DNA of 64,000 nt, from NCBI RefSeq assembly GCF_031755915.1, contig NC_083387.1, positions 10,747,001-10,811,000 on the forward strand, written 5' to 3'. Each line of letters begins with the position of its first letter. The first letter of the stretch is position 1. Shown here piece by piece: positions 26,054-39,500 of the stretch. Source of the DNA: Ziziphus jujuba (taxonomy: Eukaryota > Streptophyta > Magnoliopsida > Rosales > Rhamnaceae). The translations under genes were made by a program, and so were the position numbers. The notes under the pieces are model-generated. The model was not told the origin of the DNA. It saw only the letters and a program-made list of their open reading frames with translations, and searched no databases.

Positions 26054-26284
26054 TCACAAAGGTGCAAATCGGTCCATAAGCAAAAACACAACAGGGTCTT
26101 CAGACAGCGTATAGTCTTTCTGAACCACCTTGCTGAGCTCTTTCCTACTTTCCTTTGCTCCTTCTTCTTTAACTTGACCTCTTTCTCTGGTCTTTGACAA
26201 GATAGATGTTTTCCTAGCTCCTCCTTCAACCTTCTCTCTGAGCTTTGTAAGCTCACTCATCCATACCTCCACCATAGCAGACAT
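26054..26284 (-). CDS. Small protein, 76 aa, paralogue of the 28.1-kb gene
   Basis: I do not recognise a named family. The ATG at 26284 opens an intronless frame of 76 aa that is charged and rich in Lys and Glu in the middle. There is no signal peptide or membrane segment. The N-terminus (V..W.SELTKL) and C-terminus (Y....DPVVFLLMDRFAPL) match the ends of the neighbouring protein at 28140-28373, which has V..W.TEMAKL and Y.DASVFMIVECFSP. The middles are unrelated. A TATA box lies 112 bp upstream of the ATG. Conserved ends, a TATA box and a paralogue 2 kb away on the same strand all argue for a real gene. Function is unknown; the helical N-terminus and hydrophobic C-terminal tail could be protein-binding segments. 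Confidence 0.75.
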   Translation of the reverse strand: MSAMVEVWMSELTKLREKVEGGARKTSILSKTRERGQVKEEGAKESRKELSKVVQKDYTLSEDPVVFLLMDRFAPL

Positions 26285-26395
26285 TTTTCCACAGGAACCA
26301 AAAATAAGAAATCTGTTTTTTGTAATGTTAAAAAAGCTTTTTCCTTTACTGGGTTTTGATTGAAATGAGAAAACAGAAAATGGGTATTGGGGGTT

Positions 26396-26402
26396 TTATA
26401 TA
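26396..26402 (-). promoter_or_regulatory. TATA box of the 76-aa small gene
   Basis: TATATAA on the minus strand, in the context CTATATAAAACCCCC, lies 112 bp before the ATG. It leaves room for a leader of about 80 nt. The second small gene has a very similar TATATAAACCC. Confidence 0.65.
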
Positions 26403-26409
26403 GAAAAAG

Positions 26410-28139
26410 AAGAGAAAAGCAGAATCCAAAGGCTGTTTTGATCTTGATCAAAATCACAAGGCTGGAGCAGCTGATTTTGGTGGAACAGTGTTTTGGACAG
26501 ATGTAAAAAATTCAATGGGCGAAGCATCCCTTGGATATACTGTTGTAGCACACGGAATATAATAATGGGGATATCTTTAGAAAGAGAAAATTCTAGTCGG
26601 TGTTTGTTTTGGGGTTGTGTGGCTGTGAGTGTTTTTTGTAGCATTTGTGAATCAAAAACTGCCGTGTGGGGACTCTTTGTTCTGACATTTATATTGTGGG
26701 CGTCTAAATTTCCACGGGAAAAAAGTTGTAAGATAGATATTAATTGCTTCTCCATGTTCATAATGGATCATAATGCATGTTTGATCTGATCTTGTTAAGC
26801 GGTGTTCTAGTTTGCTGTTAATTATTCTTTGATGTAACGATGATAACACGCCATTTATGCAAATTACCATTAGTAATTTGACATGTAATTTTTTTAAATA
26901 AAAATCTCACTAATCTACAAAATCATTTAAATGTACTGGCATACTGTTACAACTGGTTTTTTTTTTTAATTCTTTTTTAAGCTTAGAGATTATAGGACAG
27001 CCCAATTAAAATTTTTTTTTTTCCTTGGGGAAAGATATTTTTGAAAGCATCATGTCATATTCATCATCAAATACAAATACTTAAAAGGAAGATTATGATG
27101 GAAAATAGAAGTTTTTAGTATTTAAATTTTAACCATTTTGTTTTTTCATTTACTATATGACCTGAGCAAAGGGTTTTTGAGGTGAGAAGAACACAAACCC
27201 AAACCACAATTGAGGGGTGGTGTTCTTTTCTTCATACATCATGCGTTTACATCCCATCCAAAAAAGACAGATTGTCAAGTGGTCCAGAAAAGTATTTTGA
27301 ACAAAAAGAAAAATCAGCTCAAATCAGAAAAGGTTTTTATTTTTTAATAAATGATTTATTTATTTATTCTTTTGTTTCTTCTCAAACAAGATAATTGAAA
27401 AAGCAACCAGATATTTTGATCTTAATTTTTTTCATTTCATGTTGAATACATAAATATCTTCTTAGTACAAATCAGCTCAAATTATAGAGTTGATTGATCC
27501 TGTTTGAGATTTTTCTACTAGGTCATATCACCATTGGAATACTGGATTATTTCCAAATGCAATATGGAAACAGCAAATGAAAAAAAGAAAAGAAAGATTT
27601 TTACATAAAAGACAAAGATTATTGAGAAGCTATAGATCTCTATATATAAACATTATTCGTTTTTTTTTTCCTTAATTGAAATAGAATAAAGTGGGGAGAA
27701 TATGATATTAATTCTGAACAAAGGAATTTGAGCGAATATATCATGTAAATCATTATATTTAAAAGAAGATTAATTTTTTTTTTTAATTTTTTAATTTTTA
27801 TTTTTTGTGGGGTAAGTTAAAAGAAGAGAAAATGCAAATGTATGTGGGGTCAAAGTTTGTCCTCTTCCCCTGTCAACTTTTAACAACAACACAAAATGCA
27901 GCACTGTCGGCTTTCATTCTGAGCTGATTTTTTCTCCAGCCAAAGTCTCTTTGCTTTGCTTTTTTTTCTATTGCTATATTTTGTATTATTGCTCCGAAAT
28001 CTAACAAAAATAAATAGAGACCCATTTCCAACTTCAGAACAAGATTTAATTCAACATGTTAAAAGAACTACACAAGTTCATATTACAATTCACTAAAAAA
28101 AGGTTGATATCCCGTAGCTACGTAAAAGTTTGATGTTCT
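26410..28139. other. Intergenic DNA between the two small genes
   Basis: AT-rich sequence with poly-T runs and no supported gene. It holds the upstream region of the 76-aa gene and the 3' flank of the 77-aa gene. The longest frames (98-121 aa near 26396-26789) overlap the promoter and show no recognisable motif. Confidence 0.6.
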
Positions 28140-28373
28140 TCAAGGACTAAAGCACTCAACAATCATGAAAACAGAAGCATCAGAATAGTTGACTCGCATG
28201 ACTCGGCCAAAAGCTGAAGCCAACCCATTTGAGTTCCCTTCTTTGGTTCGTGCCCCTTGACTGCACCCAGCATTAGAAGGAAGAGATTCACCAGACTCAC
28301 TGGAGAAAAGGGCTTGGCCCTTTTGCTGCAGCTTAGCCATCTCAGTCTTCCACTTGTCGACCAGCTTTGACAT
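28140..28373 (-). CDS. Small protein, 77 aa, paralogue of the 26.1-kb gene
   Basis: This is an intronless 77-aa frame from the ATG at 28373. The N-terminal helix-like segment is SKLVDKWKTEMAKLQQK. A Ser/Gly-rich middle with no pattern I recognise follows. The end is VNYSDASVFMIVECFSP, a short hydrophobic strand closed by CFSP. Both ends align with the 76-aa neighbour, so the pair looks like an old tandem duplication in which only the two ends stayed under constraint. A TATA box lies about 200 bp upstream. There is no signal peptide, membrane helix or metal-binding pattern. The product is probably soluble and its function is unknown. The ending NYSDASV..IV.CFSP is so distinctive that a plant-wide family is likely, but I cannot name it. 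Confidence 0.8.
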   Translation of the reverse strand: MSKLVDKWKTEMAKLQQKGQALFSSESGESLPSNAGCSQGARTKEGNSNGLASAFGRVMRVNYSDASVFMIVECFSP

Positions 28374-28573
28374 GACTGAAAATAAATATCTAGTCTACTC
28401 TCACAAATATAATGACAAATAAAAAAGTGAAAGCCAAAAAGAAAGAAAAAAAAAAATCTTCAAATTCTTTCTCACCAAAAATATCTTCAAGTTCTTCGTG
28501 GGATATGAGATATTTAATGCTATGACCTTATGGTGTATTGATTCTTTTGTGATGGGATCGAAATTAGTTGGGT

Positions 28574-28580
28574 TTATATA
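28574..28580 (-). promoter_or_regulatory. TATA box of the 77-aa small gene
   Basis: TATATAA on the minus strand, in context CTTATATAAACCC, lies about 200 bp before the ATG at 28373. An (AT)n microsatellite at 28591-28616 sits directly upstream of it. Confidence 0.6.
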
Positions 28581-28590
28581 AGATGATTCC

Positions 28591-28616
<26 letters not shown>

Positions 28617-28621
<5 letters not shown>

Positions 28622-30064
28622 CTTTGTGCTTTAGATGGGAACAAATAGCCATTTTGGTCGGTTGTTACAGCCTTCTTTTCGACTCCCACAAGAACCTAGT
28701 AAACCGCGGCAAACTAGTGGTATTATACACTAAACGAAGGGAAAAATATGAATATAGTGATGTTTAATAACTAATTTGACTTGCATGGGATAAGATCTTA
28801 GCCATTGTGATTATAGATGACGTCATAGTAGCTCTGGTTTGATTGAGTTTTCAAGAAATTAAAAACTTTTTTAATAATATTTAAAAAAAAAAAAAAAACA
28901 CATTTCTTAAAACAAACATCATTTCTAAACGGAACACAGTATCAGGAAACGTTTCAGAGGCCATTATCATGCAGCAGCAAAGGGCAAAAAGATTAATGCC
29001 AAATTTGGCTTTACATGTACTTAGCAATAATAACAGTATTTGTGAGAGTCAGCATAAGGTCTCAAATCTTAATTTATTCAAAGCTATCACCAATAATGTA
29101 GGAAATGGGGGTTGGGGAGTTAGGTTAAAGAAAAAATGAAACATCTTCTCTCCCAGTAACAAAATATGAGGGGTTGAATGAGCAATAGGAAAACTGACTT
29201 TCGAAATGGCAAATTACAAATACAATACACGTACCAGGAAAGTTTCCCGGCACAAATGCTCTAGAAAGCATGATTTTGCATGCTGTCTTTCAACCATCCG
29301 CAGGCTTGTCTCAAAGGAGAATTTTCAAAACCTCCGCCAGCATTTCTGCGAGGGCAATACTCTGCCAAAGTTGTCGCATCTGGATGTAAGCATCTCAAAA
29401 CAGTGTATGGTCAAGTATGCCCAACTAGCGTTGGAAAGAGGTTCCAGCTTCAGACCCAAGAGGCTGCTTTGAATTTGATGTGCAAATTGCGAATATTGCA
29501 AATTAGCGCGCTTAGTGTTGGAAACAGGTTCCGGCTTCAGATCCAAAGGGTTCTTTGAATTCGCTGTGCGGATTGCGAATACTGCAAATGAGATCACTTG
29601 CCAATCCACGAGTCTGGTTTCCTTGAATGCATCTGGCAGGGGAAAAGGAGAGGGAAAATTCAATCCAGTCCATAGGGTTTTCCCATCGCAAATGCTCGAA
29701 ATATATTCTGCCAGAAAAACTGCTGGCCCTTTAAGGTAGGAAACATGCCAGATAGAGGGCAGCACTTCTAAAAGCTGCTCAAACATTTGCACCGTGTTTC
29801 TCACCAATTGCCGCCGTAGCTCCTTTTGTGATAAGAACAAGGGATCATAAAGCCAAAAGAGTATTAGGAAAAAAAAATCAAATGCTGAAGCGGCTTCCCC
29901 TAGGCAGGCTAACAGGGGTGAACCTCAAGTCTGATGCCCTATCACAAAAGTGGTAACTATGTTCAACATGCATCTCGGACAATGTAAGACCAATGTGCAT
30001 GGCATACTGAAAACAAGCCTGAGTTTCTGACCAAAATGACTGAAGTCCGTAGCCTGTTCACAGC
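28617..30064. other. Spacer downstream of SMG1 with a diverged 87-bp tandem repeat
   Basis: This region lies between the 77-aa gene promoter and the SMG1 stop codon. It is less AT-rich at 29200-29850. There, a 171-codon minus-strand frame has no ATG at its start and no recognisable motif. Two diverged units of about 86-87 bp (29430-29503 and 29517-29589; shared GTTGGAAA.AGGTTCC.GCTT and ATTGCGAATA.TGCAAAT) differ by a single-base indel. That indel would shift the frame and argues against coding. It may be SMG1 3' UTR, a lncRNA or a gene relic. Confidence 0.5.
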
Positions 30065-33000
30065 TTATATCCATGGTGTCCAACCTTCATACATGTTGCA
30101 AAGATTGTCTAGGCTAGTGGCCTGCTTTAGTAGATATTCCACCTGCTCTGAGATACTAATTTCTCTGCAAGTATAAACAATGGTTATTGTCAATGCATAT
30201 TATTACCCATAACCAATTAGAGTTCCAAAGAAAGCAAATACCTGTGGTCAACAATATCTCTACCATCTAGTTTCATCTCTACTCGCCTTAAGACCAACAT
30301 TGCATAAGGATTTTTACCTGGAAAATATATATGTATATATGTATATAAGACAGAAAAATGTAAGTGTATAGAAGATTGTAGTTTATAGACTCTCAAGCAA
30401 TCACACATCCAACTATTATCAGACTGAAAATAAATTCAATCAGTATTTCAGCTTGACCTTTGAAGCCTAGCAGCATATTCAGAGAAACCATTTTATGAGT
30501 TTATTGGATTATTTACAATTTTTACGGGAAAGTAAATAACTTAATAGGAGAGGTCAATACTAGAGCACCTAGACGTCTCATCTAAAAGGCGAGGGCATCT
30601 CATCATTATTGCTTCCCGCCCGTCTAAATCATTGATCATTTAGCTTCTTATTTATCAGTATTTGTGGGTCTGTTTCCATCATACTCAAACTTCTTATTGG
30701 CCTGGCCATCAATCTACGAAGAACAAGGAGTTCAAACAGGACAGTGAAATTCAGTTGAAAAACTAATTCATTTATTTGGATTCTAGCGTAAAATTGGGGA
30801 ATTAGAGAAGATGAAATAAAATTGTTAAAGTATAAAACCTAATTCCAAAATAAAAATTGCATCAATATAAGGAACTACTGTTTCTTTTCCTTCACCCTAC
30901 AGCCACCAATATCCACCCAAATGGCCACCCACCACACAAACCCCAAACCAATTCCACTCTGTATGTGTGTATGAGATGTATCATGTCCTTGTCCGTCATC
31001 CATTTTATAGAAAATACTAACAGATAGCTCAATAGAACACTTCTAAATAATTCAAGGGTGAGATTGCTCGAAGAACATGTTTAGGGACTAAAAGGTGACC
31101 CTTAATTTTAACACCTTTAGTGGCTTTAGTTGGACGTCTCAAATGAATATCTGGTTTGTATGGGCGCTAAATAAAGAAGTTTTGACCTGGAAAACATGAA
31201 CAGAAAGGGCAGAGAATATAGACGATATAATAATGACTAAATAGCATAAAATCCATCTTACCCCTGCCAACACGACCACCAGCGTGCATATCATGAGCTT
31301 CATGATCATCTCCATGTAGAATTTTCACCTTATTTAATGAAGATATTTCACCTCTGCTCTCACTCTCCTCCTCTGAGTTCTTGTTCACAAGATGCAAAGT
31401 TTCTGGAGCAACAGTTACCGACTCATCACTTTGCGAGGCCACAGCTCCCAGATATTCATTAGGCTCGTTAGTTGCTGGCTCAAAAGAAACCCCACAATTG
31501 TTATTAACCTCTGTGATCTTAGACTCAGACTTCCCAGAAGGTGAAATTTCTTGAAAGCCAGTTTCAGATATAGAAGCAGAGTTTTGATCAACTGGTGCTT
31601 CAATGCTACTGGGCTCCTTCGAAACTTGCCCACTTTCTTCAGATGGATCATTGAAGCTACCTGGAAAGCTTGCATTCTGTGAGGTAATGCCAGATTCTGA
31701 GCTGCTACTGCAGACACTATCTGGTGGAGATATCCATCCATTATCTTCCAGAGGAAGTTCAGTAATGTCAGCAAAATCTTTGGTGCTTTCACTATTAGAT
31801 ACAGATAGATTCTCTCTCTCCTTATCATCAAAGTCGGCAGTATCAACAGCTATATCAGACCTTGACACATCAATTCCTTGTGATTTTACTTCCTGACTTT
31901 CTTTTAGTCCTTCAAGAGCCTATCAAATTGAAAGAGACAGAGAGATATAGAGAGAATCATGCAATTGCCAAAATACAATAACTAATATATATAATCACCA
32001 TAGTTAGTGTAAAGAATGACTGTACTTTATGAAGATTGCCAGCATGGAGGCTTGCAGTTCTTGCAAGCCTGGTCAACAGAGAATAGAGTCCTTTCACAGC
32101 CATCGTAAGTGAGCGTACCAAAGGCTTCATATTCGAACAAGCATCCCTAATTCTAAAATTATAAGACTGGTATATGGCTTGCCCATGGATGGGAGAAATT
32201 TCCATCTTGGTTTCTTTTTCCCTTGCTATAGCATCAGTCATAGCAGCTACATCTTTAGACAACAATGATTCGAGGGGAAGAAGAATTGTATTTGCCTGCC
32301 CAAGAGTTGAACAATCAAAAATAGTCTCAAGAAATATAACGATTGGCAAACTAATTAATATATACATAGTTTTGATATGGTAAGGACTGCATGAGAACCT
32401 TATGAAGTGGAATTGCTAGCCAGCTGTCATGATAGAAAATGATATTCAATCAAGTTTTAAAAATATCAACCATGAATAATAATTACCAGCAGATCCCATG
32501 CAAATGCTATGGTTTGTCCTTCTCCCCTCCCCCCCATCTTCCTTTTTTTCTGAAAATTTTTCTTAAGAGTTTTGAATGAAATGTGATTATTTATATGATA
32601 TGGGTTGCCACATAGAAAGTTCATAAGGTCCAGTCCTTCCCTCGAATCCTTATATGTATATGTATGAACTCTATAAATAATAAGGAATCCTTGTATAAGT
32701 TAAATGATGTTGGCAAGTGCTGTGGTTTGCTGCTTCACCCTACAGGTTTTTGATTTTAAAACCACCTTATCCATCTAAACAATCTAATGCCTGAAATCAG
32801 AATTTTCTATATATATCTGAATTTTCTATATATATCTAAGTTAATTTGTTAAAGTTCAGGTACTTAGCCTATAGAGATTGAAATACTATTAAAAACAAGC
32901 AATTGATAAAACTAAAGTTGATTACAAAGAAAAAGCCAAACTAGAAAACAAGATGAAAAAGAAGATTAACCTTTGAAAGATCTTCCATAAGGGAATGGTG

Positions 33001-33491
33001 TAATGCAGCAGCCTCCTTTCCCACACCATGAACATCATGCAGATCTTCAGTTATTGCAAGGACCTTCAGAAAGTACAAAAAACTTTAAGCCACTTCAGCA
33101 TTTTCAACACCCCATACACGCACAGACAGAAAAATAAAGTTCCCTAAATGTAATATAAAATTACAGAAAGTAAACATAGGATGAATTCTCATTGTCGCAT
33201 TATATAAATATTAACAGAGTAGAGAGTAAACAAATACTATACTCGGCAGAAAAGTAACTAGCTTATAAATTTGTAGCAGACCTCTTCAAGCATGGAACCA
33301 CATTCAGAAGTCAAAGCAGTATGGCTCTTTGAAACACCGCTATATGCCAATAATGCAACACTGGCTTCATACGCACAATCCCTCATTGTGAGAACAGTGC
33401 TTTGTAAATCACCTATAAAGAGAAATCAGTCTTTTGAATGTATTCATTGGTCCCTCCTATTTATGATTATGTGCATTTGCATGCTGCGCGC

Positions 33492-33523
<32 letters not shown>

Positions 33524-36500
33524 AACAGGTGCAAGCAAAAAGCAAATATAAGCAATGTACATGAGTCTCTCCATGAAGACATGCACATGCATTAAATGCA
33601 AATGTTAACACAGAAAATTCGCAACCTGAAGCTGACTTTGCTTTCAGAGAGGCAATACAAAGCTCATTAGTTGCAGAATATAAGCCATTGGAAGCACCCT
33701 CCATGGTGCTTTGTGCAAGCTTCCATTCCTGTTCAGTACCTAATAAAAGCAACCAGAAAGCATAATTCAATAATCATAACAGTGATCATAATGATCATAA
33801 CAGTGAAATCAATACAAAAGCAAGTCCAACAATGCATCTACAATCTTACGTGTAAAGGAGTGGTAAGTAATATCCAGTCTTGTTAATAAGTTCAAGTAAG
33901 CTTGCTGCCATGTCCTTCCTTCACCACCTGTTCTGAAAGGATAGATCTCTCCTGGAATTCGAAAAACACCATCTCTTGATGCTTCAAACTCCAACACTGA
34001 CATGCAAATTTTAATAACATCTGAAGCTTTTTCTCTAGTTTCCCATAGCAGTTTCCTTCTCCTTTTCAGATGTTCATGGAATTCAGGTGGAATTCCAGAA
34101 GACTTACTGGAAGTATTTGTCGTTGAACTCGAACTTGGGCCACCGCATGCCCACCCCATTGCTCTCTCAAGCTGCCCTTCTGCTGTAATAGAAGTTCGGT
34201 CACAAGCTTGCAGGCACTCTGTAGACCTGGCAATCTTTGACACAGAAGATTGTATAGCTTCTAGCAATTTAGGTCTGCTAAGGTTTAAAAGAACAGGACA
34301 TAAACTATCATCACTAGGAAGAAATTTGTGAAATATGACCCTGCCATCATATGATGGGGTTAAGGTGACATCATGCATCCACTCCATCTGAACAATCTCC
34401 AGGCCAGTCTTGTGCAGAGCCTCTCTAAGCTCATTCACCTGCCTTTTCATAACGGAAGCAGCTGACCTTGCTGCTCTTGCAGTTTCATGTGCATTGCAGT
34501 ATTCCTCGAGCATACATTGAACCCTTGACACAGCTCCACCATCTTTTTTAACTTGATCAAGAGCAAGTTCCTTTGTTGATTCTGTCAGTTGCTTCAAATG
34601 TTCGTTTTCTTTATCTAAGCAAGCCAGAAAAGCAGGAACAATTCGTTCTTTTAGGTACCGACCAATATGCTCTTGAAGTTGCCTCTCAAGCTTTCTCTTC
34701 ACCACATTAAAAAGCTGGTCAAACCCTAAGTTTTTATCCACTGATGAAGCTACATCATGTATGCAAGAATCAAGAAAAGAATCAATAACACCTATTTTCC
34801 AAACAAAAAAGGAATGGCTAGTTAATAAGCTTCCAAACTTCCAAATACATTCAGATATTGGATACCCAGAATTCATCATATCTTCTACTTTAGAAATCTC
34901 ATTTGAATTACAAGCAAAAGAACTTCCCAAAAAGAATGCTCTATCAATTGATTCCAGTTCAGTAAATGGCTTAACTAATGTTGCTAATAAAGCCTTGCTT
35001 CCCAATGTATGCAGCTCCCTTTCCTCTTCATCAACAACGACAGATTGAAAATGGTGTTCAGAAGAAACCAAGGCATTCTTTATGTCAGATTCTCTCTTAA
35101 TGAGAGAAGAAGTGCGGATTTCCCTTTGATTCCAAGTTTGATGAAGTTGGTCCAACTGTGCCCTACAAGCTTCTTCTTGGGAGGCAAGCTCCTCTGCCTC
35201 CTCCCAAGATAGATGATCCCTGCCCTTCACAGCAGCTTCTTCAAGAGCCAATTGCTGCTCGGTGATAAGACCAACCTTAACAAAGTAGTTCTGTTCCAAT
35301 TCGACCAAGGATGCTTTCTCCATTTCAACCTCCACAAATTGTTCAAGTGCTGTATCAATAGAACCCCGAATTTGTGATATTAATCCGAACGCATCCATGA
35401 CTCCTGAGTTCAATGAGACAGCAGATCTTATTATGTGTGGAAGAACTGCTTCAATCATTTGCCCTATCAAGCTCTTACAGGAAAGTAAACTGGTTTTAAA
35501 AATGGTAGCCCAATTTTTTCCATAATAATATTCTGGATGGTCTTTATCCAAATCAGAACTTGTTACACCAACCAAATGCCATAGTTCATTGACAAAACCA
35601 GCAACCAGTGTACATTTTTCCACTTGTTCTTCAAACTCACAGAAAATAGTTTCAAAATCATACTGCAACCTATTGTCTACAGTTACTCCTTGAGTTGGAC
35701 TACTGAAAATGTCAAGCACCCGATGCTTGACCTTGCTATACAGGGAACTAACAGCTACATTCAAAACAGATAATACCTTATCCCTCTTCTCATCCACATC
35801 CTCTAGGGCTCTAGCATTTTTTATCCCATCATATTTAGTTTGTCCTGGTTGAAGGGATGGAATAGTATCTTCTTTCCTTAGAAAACCAGCAAATTGCATG
35901 TATTTTGTAAATGATGACAGAAGACGATCCTTAGCTTTTGATTCAGTTTCAAAACCAATTGAGTTCTCTAGCTCAGTACATTCCTCTTCAACCTTCTTTA
36001 TTTCCAGAGAATACTTCTCCAGTTGAATACAAAGATCATCATGATTGTGTTTGACAGAATCAAGATTAACCCCATGTATTTTAGCAATAAGTTCAGCAGC
36101 CTGTCTCCTGGCAAGAGAAAGGATATCGGAGGAAAGGGCACTGACAGATAGTTGCAAAACTTGTGACCAGCCATGCACTGCACTGGTGGTAAGGTAATTT
36201 AATGGTAAAATTCTTTGCAAAGCCAAAGAATATACTTGAAGTGCAGTTAGCGCAGATGAGATTCCAATATCCAATTCGGAAACTAGCTCAGAAACTTCCC
36301 TATCTATATCATGGCATTGTGCTTGTGTAGGCTCAGGAACAATAGTCAGTGGAACTCCAGCCACCACAACAGCAGAAGTAAGAGACAAGGCTTCTGGCAT
36401 ACCACCCAACTTTATGTGAGAATTTATTTCTGGAAATAAATTGCTTCGTAAAGCATCAATTATCCTTCCATGTTGCTCCATCCAAGTTGCTGCTTCTTGA

Positions 36501-39500
36501 GCTTTCTCAGCAACCATAGCCTTTGCTTGTGCAAATTCTCGGGACTGAATTTCATATGAAGCACGAGCTTTCTCTGAATTACTAGTTGCTTCAGCAACAA
36601 TTGACTTTGCAGATGTCTCATGCAGTATCAGACTAGATCTCTCTTGGTCAGCTTGATAAAAGACAGCAGAGGCAAGCTCATATTGATTTAGAACATCAGC
36701 AAACCTCTGTTGCATAAATATTTTTTTCCCCATAAAAACAAAGAAATAAGCAGTCAATAAAAAAAAAAAAAAAAACTAACAAATAAACAAACTCTGAAAG
36801 TGGTAATTAGAGGATAAATGAAAACAACAGAAAAATAGTCTTAACCAGTATCTAATCATACCTCAAGAGCAGATTCAATTGCTGGTAGGGCAGACAATAA
36901 AAGATCATGATGTTCCTGGTCATGATTAAAAACATATAATATTAAATACTCTATGTGCCTATATGCAAATATACAACCATAAACAAAGAAACAGAGACAC
37001 ATGTATATATATATATATATATATATATATTTACTGAGGACATGTTGAAGAAATAGGATTCATGCATCAAATTAAAAAAAAAAAAAAAAGAAAGAATAAT
37101 AATAATAAAAATTCAATTCATGTCATTGCTAGGTTAAGAAACCCAACTCCTTTCAATGTGGCTTCCAGCAATGATTAGGAGTTGTAAGATAACAACAATT
37201 AACACAAATCAATACATATAAAAAATATATAATAAATATATATATATATACAGGAAGTGCCAAGAGCAAAATTTTCCACATATCAAGCTGTCAGCTATAT
37301 ATGCATATGTTTTAGGTGAGATTTTTTTCAGAATGGGATGCAAACCTGTAAGGGAACACGGATTTCCTGCACTCGAGATGCAAATAGACTCAAGCTAACA
37401 GCTAACTCCATACCCTTTCTTTCTTCACCACCAATTGCTGCATCATCATGAAAATCTCCCCGAGTCCATTCGACTAGTGGATCCCAAACAAATACTTCTA
37501 GTAACATTAACAGTATGTCTTTATTCTTCCTTAAAACACCAATAACTGCTTCACAGTTCGCCCTAAAGGTACCTTCTACTCCAGTCAAGCCTAGTGCTGC
37601 TTCAATGGTCTGGGTAAGACGGAAGGGAACAATCTCTGGGACTTTAAGTCTTTGTCCCTTGTCAAAACAAACATTGTAATCAATATGTACAATATCCCCA
37701 CTACAGAAATCTACAAGAATATTATCCAAATGTCTGTCTCCCAAGCCGAGAATGTGGCCCACCATACTCATTGCTGCAACACTCCCAGAATACCTATAAG
37801 TAAAGAAGACTATTATCATTTCTTATGTTTCATGATGCTCTGTATGCTTACGATCTGAAGCTTTAATACCATTTTAAGATTTGAAAACAAATTCAAACAC
37901 ACAATCTGAAGCCATAATACCATGCTAAGCTTCTTTCTTCATTACATTGTAAACTTAGCAGAAAAATATCACTTTCATTTTGATCTTAGGTAACTAAAAA
38001 ATATTACAGTAACATCAAGTAAACATCCTTATGAAGACTAGTGCATTCGGTCTACATCAAATATGGAAGAAAAGTTCAAGGATGGTTATGGAATACCTTT
38101 TCAGTTTTGAGCTGAAGGCTTTGAATCCTTCACTAGCACACCATAGTTCTTGATGAAGAAGTTGTCTAGGGGTTTCTTTCATAAGATCCAGAAGAACTTT
38201 ACGCTTGACTTCATGAGGCCAGTCCCTTCTTGAAATTACTCTTCTTATGCCTTTCTCTTTGAGTGCTGGTATGATTTTGCCATAGAACATATCACTTGGC
38301 CGTGGAACAGGTGGAGGAACAGAAGTTTTTGCATTGCTACCACCCAATGCTGCAATCTGTGCAAGTTGTACACGGTTTTGCCAAGACTTGAAGACACTGT
38401 ATATACTTATCACATTGTCAACCCACTGTATGAGACCAGCACGACCACTAATTGGAGTCACAGAATAATAGCGGATCCCAAGAGAATGATTACGAGTTTC
38501 ACGAGATGAATGCAAGAAACCGTTTATAGCTTGCAACAGCTGCATGATTCTGGCATCAAGACGTAGATCTTCCCTGCCTTTTAAGAGATATGTGTACTTT
38601 TGACCATCAGAACCCAGTATAACAAGTTTCTTGGGTTTTGTCTTGGTTGATAAGATAGCCACTTGCTCAAAGAAAGAAGCAATTGTGACAATTCCCTGGA
38701 GACTACCAATGCTTCTGTCAGATTCAGATATTGTTTCATGTTTCTCAAGACCAGGCATTGGTACGTCAGAAGATGATAACATAGCTAGTCGTGGTGCGAC
38801 TTCCCTCAAAGATATTGATGACTTCCTTTGGTAAGATGCTAAGGATTGAGCAATATTATCAAATGGCCGCCACACATCACCAAGTGATGCAGCAGATGTA
38901 GGAGGTGTCTTGAAGGCTAAGATGGCTGATTTCAATTGTTCTCTATATTCCTCGTGGAACCATAATTCATGAGGAGTTTCAGGTTTTCGAGATGTCGAAG
39001 CCATACGCCGTTCCAACGCCACAACAATAGGAGCCATCATAGCAGAGTATTTAGCAGCATTTATCTTGTTCTTCTCACTCAAGCTAAGAGTGGCATTGTC
39101 CGCAATTCGTGCAGCTTCCTCTTTCAGCACATTTATCCGCCTCATCACATCTGAAATAAAGTTTATTCAGTTATCTCTTTTCTTGAAGAAAATAATTGTC
39201 AAATCATGATATTAGTAACAGTTCTTACTATTTATAACAAAATAAAGTCCTAAGATTCAGTTTGTTTAGAAGCTAAACGATTTGTAAGAAAATATTACTC
39301 TATAGGAAACTATATATCATCCATTGTTTGGCTCGATCAAAGGACAATGATCTAGAAATGTTGAGGAATGCATCAGAATACGACATGGAAGTGATAAGCG
39401 TTTGCAAAGGCTAGTGTTTTGACTGTAATCACTTCCCAGTAATAATTCCCAAATTTTAAATCCAAGAGCCATTCTCCGAAAGCACAAGGAATAAAATAAA

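Noticed and set aside
26493..26789. 98-codon plus-strand frame upstream of the 76-aa gene
   Set aside because: It overlaps the other gene's promoter region, has no promoter of its own and shows no motif.
29325..29840. 171-codon minus-strand frame as a protein gene
   Set aside because: It starts at TTG and has no recognisable domain. The internal repeat units differ by one base, which would break a repeated peptide frame. It is kept only as a non-coding oddity.
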